A DNA stretch of 64,000 nucleotides, from NCBI GenBank assembly GCA_963731625.1, contig CAVSWH010000001.1:372001-436000 (forward strand). The letters run 5' to 3'. The translations under genes were made by a program, and so were the position numbers. The notes under the pieces were generated by a model. The model ran no database searches, was not told the DNA's origin, and worked only from the letters and a program-made list of their open reading frames with translations. Positions 59,696 through 64,000 of this stretch are shown piece after piece; within the stretch, counting starts at the first letter, position 1; each line of letters opens with the position of its first letter. Source of the DNA: PALSA-555 sp963731625. Its GTDB lineage: Bacteria; Actinomycetota; Acidimicrobiia; IMCC26256; PALSA-555.

Positions 59696-60108
59696 GGTCG
59701 CCACACGCTCGCGGCGTCGTCGGCGCGCTGCTGGCGACGGCCGGTCTCCTGCCCCTGGCCTGTGGAGGCACGTCCCCACTCGCGATCTCGGCGAGCGCCA
59801 CGCATCAACTCTCGCAGGAGACGGCCACCGTGCGCGCCGACGCCGTCGGTGACGATCCAGCGGCCGCGGCGCACGACCTCGCCGTGCTCGAGGCGACGGT
59901 GAGTGTCCTCGAGCGAGCTGGGCAACTCTCGGAGGCACGCGCCGCGTCCATCCTCGACGCGGCGCGCACCGTCCAGGCCGATCTGGCGCTGATCCCAACG
60001 ACGACAACCACGACGACAACCACGACGACGACCACGCCACGGCCGGGACCCAAGGGCCCCAAACACGGCGGCGGGGACCAGGGCCCGGGGGCCGACGGCA
60101 ACCACTGA
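59692..60108 (+). CDS. Lipoprotein with a 13-threonine tract, coupled to the kinase
   Basis: 138 residues, ATGA-coupled to the kinase. A lipobox (LLPLACGG) gives a lipidated Cys near residue 24. A helical region of about 85 residues with repeated Ala/Asp/Leu (AHDLAVLEATVSVLERAG) precedes 13 consecutive Thr residues and a Pro/Gly/Lys tail (PRPGPKGPKHGGG). No known domain is recognised. It may be the sensory or wall-facing component of the kinase module. Confidence 0.75.
   Translation: MRSPHARGVVGALLATAGLLPLACGGTSPLAISASATHQLSQETATVRADAVGDDPAAAAHDLAVLEATVSVLERAGQLSEARAASILDAARTVQADLALIPTTTTTTTTTTTTTPRPGPKGPKHGGGDQGPGADGNH
59998..60036 (+). repeat. Threonine-codon microsatellite (12-bp unit)
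   Basis: 39 bp encoding 13 Thr, built on an ACG-ACG-ACA-ACC unit repeated with variation. Slippage could change tract length without a frameshift, since units are multiples of three. Confidence 0.7.
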
Positions 60109-60300
60109 GCCGTCATGCGGTCCGGGGCACCCGAAGCCGTCGATCACGACGTGGCGTGGGAGCTCCCGGACTTGGGGTGCCGCTGACGCACGGCGTAGCG
60201 TCCGCGCCGTCGTGCTGTGGCCGTGCACGCGGTTGACGGAACCGAGATGAGCAACGAGGCAGCGAGGAGTAGCGGCACGCCGAGTCGAGGTGGTCATGAG

Positions 60301-60831
60301 ATGCCCGCGACCGATGTCGGTCCGTTCGACGTGCTCATGGGCTCGGTGCCGGCACCCGCGCTGGTCGTGACGACCTTCGCCCGTGGAGAGCGGGCAGGCT
60401 GTCTGGTCGGGTTCGCCGCGCAGGCCAGCATCGATCCGCCCCGCTTCGCGGTGTGGCTCTCGAAGGAGAACCACACGTTCCGCGTGGCGCAGTCCGCGAA
60501 CACCCTCGTGGTGCACGTGCTGCGCCTCGGTGACGAGCAGTGGGCTCACCTGTTCGGAGGCGAGACCGGCGACGAGGTCGACAAGTTCGCCGGCGTGGCC
60601 TGGAAGGCAGGCCCGGACGACTGTCCGGTTCTCCCCGGCTGCGATTGGTTCGCCGGTTCGATCTTGGAACGGGTCGACACGGGCGATCACGTCGCGTACG
60701 TGCTCGCGCCGCACGGCGGAGAGGCCGCTCGGCACCAGGCACGGGTGCTGGCGCTCGCGGATCTGGATATCGAGGCCGGCCACCCCGTCGCTCGCGATCG
60801 GCGGGCGGGCTCCACCGTGCCCGAGCGCTGA
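60301..60831 (+). CDS. Flavin reductase-like (FMN-binding split barrel) protein
   Basis: 176 residues from ATG 60301 (ATG 60247 is an alternative). Flavin_reduct-like fold: PFDVLMGSVPAPALVVTTF at the start, VGFAAQASIDPPRFAVWLSK, and RVAQSANTLVVHVL, typical of FMN-binding split-barrel proteins that reduce flavin for monooxygenases or bind FMN. The nearest neighbour is a DinB-family gene 8 bp on. A partner monooxygenase is not in view. Confidence 0.8.
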   Translation: MPATDVGPFDVLMGSVPAPALVVTTFARGERAGCLVGFAAQASIDPPRFAVWLSKENHTFRVAQSANTLVVHVLRLGDEQWAHLFGGETGDEVDKFAGVAWKAGPDDCPVLPGCDWFAGSILERVDTGDHVAYVLAPHGGEAARHQARVLALADLDIEAGHPVARDRRAGSTVPER

Positions 60832-60838
60832 GGCGGCA

Positions 60839-61357
60839 GTGCAGTCGTCTGATCTCCTCGTGGACGCGTTCGCCCGCGTGCGGGAGTCGGTGCACGGCGC
60901 GATCGAAGGTCTCGATGCCGACCAGCTGTCCTGGCAGCCCGACCCGGCAGCCAACTCGATCGCGTGGCTCGTCTGGCACCTCACCCGAATCCAGGACGAC
61001 CACGTCGCCGCCGTCGCTGGGGTCGAGCAGCGATGGGCCGCCGAAGGCTGGGTCGATCAGTTCGGTCTACCGTTCGATCGCGCCGCGACCGGCTATGGGC
61101 ACACGAGCGGCGACGTCGCGGCGGTGCGCGCCTCGGGCCGGTTGTTGATCGGCTACCACGACGCGGTACACGCGCAGACCGTCGCCTACCTCCCGACCGT
61201 CGACGGCGCCGACTTCGACCGAATCGTCGACCGTCGGTGGGACCCGCCGGTGACGCTCGGCGTGCGCATCGTGAGCGTCATCGACGACAACGTCGCGCAC
61301 GCCGGCCAGGCCGAGTACGTCCGAGGGCTGCTCGAGCGCCGGGCGGCGGGCGCCTGA
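60839..61357 (+). CDS. DinB-family (DUF664-like) metal-binding protein
   Basis: 172 residues from GTG 60839. Four-helix bundle: LVDAFARVRESVHGAIEGL, WLVWHLTRIQDDHVA with a metal His, YHDAVHAQTVAYL and a third ligand in NVAHAGQAEYVRGLL. Members bind a divalent metal and are often thiol transferases or isomerases in actinobacteria. It is translationally close to the flavin reductase-like gene, so the two likely share a transcript. Confidence 0.88.
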   Translation: MQSSDLLVDAFARVRESVHGAIEGLDADQLSWQPDPAANSIAWLVWHLTRIQDDHVAAVAGVEQRWAAEGWVDQFGLPFDRAATGYGHTSGDVAAVRASGRLLIGYHDAVHAQTVAYLPTVDGADFDRIVDRRWDPPVTLGVRIVSVIDDNVAHAGQAEYVRGLLERRAAGA

Positions 61358-61406
61358 CCGCCGCACCGCGATCGCCACGAGCGCGCGGGGCGCCGTCTGA
61401 GCCGCC

Positions 61407-61784
61407 TCATACATTGCCGTCCCCGTCGCTCGGCCCGCCGTTGTTGTCCGCGTCGTGGTCGCCCCCGTTGCCTTGCGGGATCGCCGGCTGCGTCGGCGGC
61501 GGCGGCGGCGGCGTCATGACGGGCGGCGGCGGCGACGCGGTCGCGGGGTGCTCGATGACCGGGGGGCTCGTCGCCACCGGCGGCGGCGACGTCGGGGGAG
61601 GCGGCGCGGGCGCCGTGGTCGGCGGCTGGGTCGAGGGCGCGGTCGGCGCGCTCGTCGTCGGGGCAGCTGCCGCCACGGTGTGGTGCGACGTCGTGCCCGA
61701 CGAGGTCGTGACGACGATCACCGTGGCGACGATCGCGACCGTGGCGGCGGCACCGATCGCGGCGAGGAGCCGAGGTCGAGACAT
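61407..61784 (-). CDS. Short membrane-anchored Pro/Thr-rich protein
   Basis: 125 residues. One N-terminal hydrophobic helix (LLAAIGAAATVAIVATVIVV) anchors or exports it. A long Pro/Thr/Ser-rich region with runs of Pro follows, then an acidic, Gly/Asp/Asn-rich tail (GGDHDADNNGGPSDGDG). It has no catalytic motif; the Pro-rich stalk could span the wall. It is 42 bp downstream of a four-TM protein gene on the same strand. Confidence 0.6.
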   Translation of the reverse strand: MSRPRLLAAIGAAATVAIVATVIVVTTSSGTTSHHTVAAAAPTTSAPTAPSTQPPTTAPAPPPPTSPPPVATSPPVIEHPATASPPPPVMTPPPPPPTQPAIPQGNGGDHDADNNGGPSDGDGNV

Positions 61785-61826
61785 GGTGCAGTCCTTTCTC
61801 TCCCCCGGTGGTGGTTGCGTCGGTAC

Positions 61827-62303
61827 TCAGGTGGCGCCGATAGGCAGCACGGCACCGGCGAGGAGGAGGACGGCGCCGGCCGCCTCGACGAGCAGGCTCG
61901 TGTTCGCCCAGGGCGCGTCGAGCGTGTCCATGAAGCCGAACAAGCCCGCCGTGGCGCTGATCAGCAGCGCGCCGATGCTCGCGAGCAGGAAGCCGGCGCC
62001 GAGCGCCGCGACGACACGCCGCGGGAACGCCACGAGTGCGACCGCGAGCACGAGGCCGACGACGCCTTGGGCGAGGAACAACGGCCCGATCGTGGGGACG
62101 CGCCGATAGCCGTCGGCCCAGAGGTAGAGGTGGATCCAGGCCGAGCCGGCCACGAGCGCCGCGCCGGCCACGAGCGTGGCGTTCGTGACGAGACGGCGCA
62201 GCGGAGAACCGGCCGGCCCCGCGAGCGCGACGGCGGCGACCGTGGATCGGTGCCAGGACCGCGCGCCGCGCCGGGTGCCAACGAACATGCTGGGGGTCTG
62301 CAT
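61827..62303 (-). CDS. Four-TM membrane protein of unknown function
   Basis: 158 residues with about four hydrophobic helices (ATLVAGAALVAGSAWIHLYLW, LFLAQGVVGLVLAVALVAF, AALGAGFLLASIGALL, TSLLVEAAGAVLLLAGAVL). SD GGAGG precedes the start. It is followed by the Pro/Thr-rich anchored protein, probably as one transcript. No family is recognised. Confidence 0.65.
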   Translation of the reverse strand: MQTPSMFVGTRRGARSWHRSTVAAVALAGPAGSPLRRLVTNATLVAGAALVAGSAWIHLYLWADGYRRVPTIGPLFLAQGVVGLVLAVALVAFPRRVVAALGAGFLLASIGALLISATAGLFGFMDTLDAPWANTSLLVEAAGAVLLLAGAVLPIGAT

Positions 62304-62381
62304 TGGGGAGCCGCACCTCCGTCGGTCAGGTCTCTGGCAGTACGGACGTCACTCGGCGATGGATTGCATCGCGGCGCGTCG

Positions 62382-63026
62382 TTACCCGACGGTGAACGCC
62401 GAGACCGCGGTCTCGAGCAGGGGCTCGTAGTGGGCCCACGTGGAGGTCATGGCCGCGGCGACGACGACGGCGACCCTCCGGTGTGGGCCGACGACGAGAC
62501 ACGCGATCTCGCGGTATTGGTGGTGACCGACCCGGGTCGTGTACCGGTCCATGACGCACGACCCGATGCCGCCACGAAAGCGGATCCCTTCCCGCGCGGC
62601 CTCGAGGTGCACTGCCTCGTCGTGATCCTCGCTGAGCAACGCGACGCGGAAGGCAGCGAATTCGTGCGGCTGCTCACGCCCCTGGCGGGGCGTGGCATTG
62701 AGGTAGGCGACGTAGGGACCGGGCGGGGCCGCGACCGCCGCGGACACCGATCCGGGGTCGCCACCCACCGGACGGAACGAGGGCGGGTAAGCGAGCGTGG
62801 CCGGTGCGGTCGGTGCCACCAGGGCCGGCCAGTCCGCGGGCGCGGCGGTAGGGACGAGCCAGGCGAACGCGGTCGGCCGCGCCGCACGGACACGGGTCCG
62901 TGGGGCGCCGTGGGCCGGCGTCGCGACGATGAGCACCGCGACAGCTGCGGCGCACGCGACGACGGCCCGCTGACCCCGTCCGCACCGGTCTGGGACACGA
63001 CGCCGGTCGTCTCGCGTCCATCGCAT
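62382..63026 (-). CDS. Secreted protein of unknown function
   Basis: 214 residues with a signal (AVVACAAAVAVLIVATPAHG, residues about 20-40). The mature part includes VAYLNATPRQG, FAAFRVALLSEDHDEAVHL and CVMDRYTTRVG, then an Ile/Val-rich strand CLVVGPHRRVAVVVAAAM. No family is recognised; the strand pattern suggests an alpha/beta fold. It is isolated between a four-TM protein and a cyclic-nucleotide-binding protein. Confidence 0.6.
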   Translation of the reverse strand: MRWTRDDRRRVPDRCGRGQRAVVACAAAVAVLIVATPAHGAPRTRVRAARPTAFAWLVPTAAPADWPALVAPTAPATLAYPPSFRPVGGDPGSVSAAVAAPPGPYVAYLNATPRQGREQPHEFAAFRVALLSEDHDEAVHLEAAREGIRFRGGIGSCVMDRYTTRVGHHQYREIACLVVGPHRRVAVVVAAAMTSTWAHYEPLLETAVSAFTVG

Positions 63027-63124
63027 CGCGGGTTCTACGGACGCCGACCGCCGATGGCCTGCGCGTCGTCGACGCTCGGGTGGTGCTCACGACGCGGGCG
63101 CCGGTCGCGGGCGCCCGCGACGGC

Positions 63125-63475
63125 TTAGGTCTCCTGGGCGCGCAGACGCTGCGCGAGGGCGCCCATCACCTGCAGCGCAAACGTCGGGGTCTCGGTGATC
63201 AGGAAGAGGAACCGGCGCCGGTCGATGACCGCCAGCTCGGTGTCCTGGGTCGCGATCGCGGTGGCCATGCGAGGTGACGAGTCCACGAGCGCCATCTCGC
63301 CGAAGACGTCGTCGGGCTCCAGGTCGAAGGTGGCGCCGCTGCTGGCGCGCAGCTCGACCGCGCCCGAGATGATGCCGAACATCTCCTCGCCGGTCTCGCC
63401 CTCGTTGAAGACCGTCGTGCCGGCCGGCACCGTCCTGGTGCTCGTGGCGTTTTGGAACACCCCCCGCACGCTCAT
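63125..63475 (-). CDS. Cyclic-nucleotide-binding domain protein
   Basis: 116 residues from ATG 63475 with GAGGGGG upstream. A single cNMP-binding beta-roll: TVFNEGETGEEMFGIISGAVEL, phosphate-binding cassette DVFGEMALVDSSPRMATAIA (Glu and Arg present) and a C-terminal helix ALQVMGALAQRLRA. There is no HTH, so it is a stand-alone cAMP/cGMP sensor that may act on another protein. Its neighbour on the other strand is an ArsR gene. With the cyclase at 20340 it indicates cAMP signalling. Confidence 0.88.
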   Translation of the reverse strand: MSVRGVFQNATSTRTVPAGTTVFNEGETGEEMFGIISGAVELRASSGATFDLEPDDVFGEMALVDSSPRMATAIATQDTELAVIDRRRFLFLITETPTFALQVMGALAQRLRAQET

Positions 63476-63592
63476 GCACACCCCCTCGCGCTCGTCCTCC
63501 GCCCATCGTTGGATCGCGTCACCCTGCCACGCAGGTGGCTCACGATGTGCCCGGAGCGTAGCGATCACCCCGCAGACGCCGAGCGTCGGCGA

Positions 63593-63643
63593 TTCCCGAC
63601 ACGTCGGAAACTCTTGACGCGTCGGTACATTCCGACGTATTCT
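63593..63643 (+). promoter_or_regulatory. ArsR promoter with spacer operator and a second upstream dyad
   Basis: TTGACG (63614-63619), 18-bp spacer, TATTCT (63638-63643), then seven bases to leaderless GTG 63651. The spacer is exactly CGTCGG-N6-CCGACG (63620-63637), a perfect dyad. Upstream, TTCCCGAC-AC-GTCGGAAA (63593-63610) forms a second near-perfect dyad with the same CGAC/GTCG half-sites. Confidence 0.75.
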
Positions 63644-63650
63644 CTCGCGT

Positions 63651-63962
63651 GTGGCCCCTGACGTGTTCGGTGCCGTCGCCAACCCGGTGCGACGCCAGAT
63701 TCTCGCCTCGCTTCGGGAGGGACCCCGGGCCGTGACCGAGCTCGCCGGGCAGTTCGACCTCGGCCGACCCGCGATCTCCGAGCACCTTCAGGTCCTGCGC
63801 CGCGTCGGCCTCGTGCGTGAGGAGCCGCGGGGCCAGCACCGCTACTACCACCTCGAGCCGCTCCCCCTCGTCGAGCTGGACGAATGGCTCCACCCGTTCG
63901 AGCGCTACTGGCGGGCGCGGCTGCGCGCCCTGCGCCAGGTCCTCGACGAGGAGGCCCGGTGA
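63651..63962 (+). CDS. ArsR-family regulator (second copy)
   Basis: 103 residues from GTG 63651. Winged helix: VFGAVANPVRRQILASLREG, then VTELAGQFDLGRPAISEHLQVLRRVGLVREE. No metal-sensor Cys. Like the copy at 56059 it has a perfect dyad in its promoter spacer, a leaderless GTG start, and a 4-bp overlap with a downstream gene whose start reads as an SRPBCC protein. The two modules are paralogous in design but not close in sequence. Confidence 0.92.
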   Translation: MAPDVFGAVANPVRRQILASLREGPRAVTELAGQFDLGRPAISEHLQVLRRVGLVREEPRGQHRYYHLEPLPLVELDEWLHPFERYWRARLRALRQVLDEEAR

Positions 63963-64000
63963 CCAGCACCGCGGCGATCGAGTGCGACGAGTTCTTCCCG
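63959..64000 (+). CDS. SRPBCC-type protein, 5' end only
   Basis: Starts GTG overlapping the ArsR stop by 4 bp and runs out of the window after 14 codons (VTSTAAIECDEFFP). The ArsR coupling and the TSTAAIE-DEFF opening fit an AHSA1/SRPBCC ligand-binding protein, as in the 56059-56894 pair, but too little is visible to be sure. Confidence 0.5.
   Translation, partial: MTSTAAIECDEFFP

Overview
The window is chromosomal DNA, about 70% G+C, from an actinobacterium. Supporting signs are mixed AGGAGG-led and leaderless starts (a TANNNT -10 box 6-7 nt before ATG/GTG), a mycothiol-dependent maleylpyruvate isomerase-type enzyme, an Rv1264-like adenylate cyclase, PadR/TetR/ArsR regulators and many acyl-CoA, thiolase, DUF35 and hydantoinase-type catabolic genes. 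The gene mix resembles uncultured soil or aquatic Actinomycetota (Acidimicrobiia-like). That placement is inference; no rRNA or other phylogenetic marker is present.

Layout. 1-4.4 kb: end of an ABC substrate-binding protein, an ECF sigma factor overlapping a triple-VOC protein, and a secreted alpha/beta hydrolase. 4.5-16.2 kb: an accessory block holding a surface-glycan set (frameshifted double methyltransferase, tandem GT4 glycosyltransferase, coiled-coil methyltransferase), an IS481 relic, a frameshifted cyclase/ATPase regulator, an XRE-nucleotidyltransferase pair and an intact IS481-family element. Three tRNA-Cys sequences lie here in the same orientation: one intact, one defective, one fragment. 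The intact IS481 element sits in the 3' end of the real tRNA-Cys gene, and a 16-bp target duplication rebuilt the tRNA. 16.3-27.9 kb: lipid or steroid-like acyl-CoA catabolism (DUF35-fused synthase, thiolase, enoyl-CoA hydratase, SDR, two acyl-CoA dehydrogenases, CoA ligase, heme-oxygenase-fold protein) with a PadR-cyclase pair. 28-36.6 kb: a co-directional run with hydantoinase/oxoprolinase B and A, gluconate-dehydrogenase-like small subunit, GMC flavoprotein, a solute-binding protein and an aldo/keto reductase.

36.8-42 kb: envelope glycosylation (GT28 fused to a degenerate NodB-like domain, two polytopic GT-C proteins). 42-47 kb: a TetR-flanked catabolic operon (two amidohydrolases, an acetoacetate decarboxylase-like enzyme, an SDR). 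47-52.6 kb: glycine-rich secreted protein, ABC exporter pair, hemolysin III-like protein and a Tat-exported phospholipase C-type phosphoesterase. 52.6-53.9 kb: an IS110/IS1111-type element inserted between two convergent genes. 53.9-64 kb: DNA methyltransferase, two ArsR-SRPBCC modules, TetR, DinB-like enzymes, a Ser/Thr kinase with a threonine-tract lipoprotein, small secreted or membrane proteins and a cyclic-nucleotide-binding protein.

The strongest structural observations are: (i) exact definition of the IS481 element by in-register inverted repeats plus a 16-bp direct repeat taken from tRNA-Cys; (ii) two ArsR promoters whose spacer carries a perfect operator dyad ahead of a leaderless GTG; (iii) a shared TGACRCCSGCGTCA dyad in front of two catabolic units; (iv) two single-base frameshifts confined to the tRNA-Cys-flanked accessory block.
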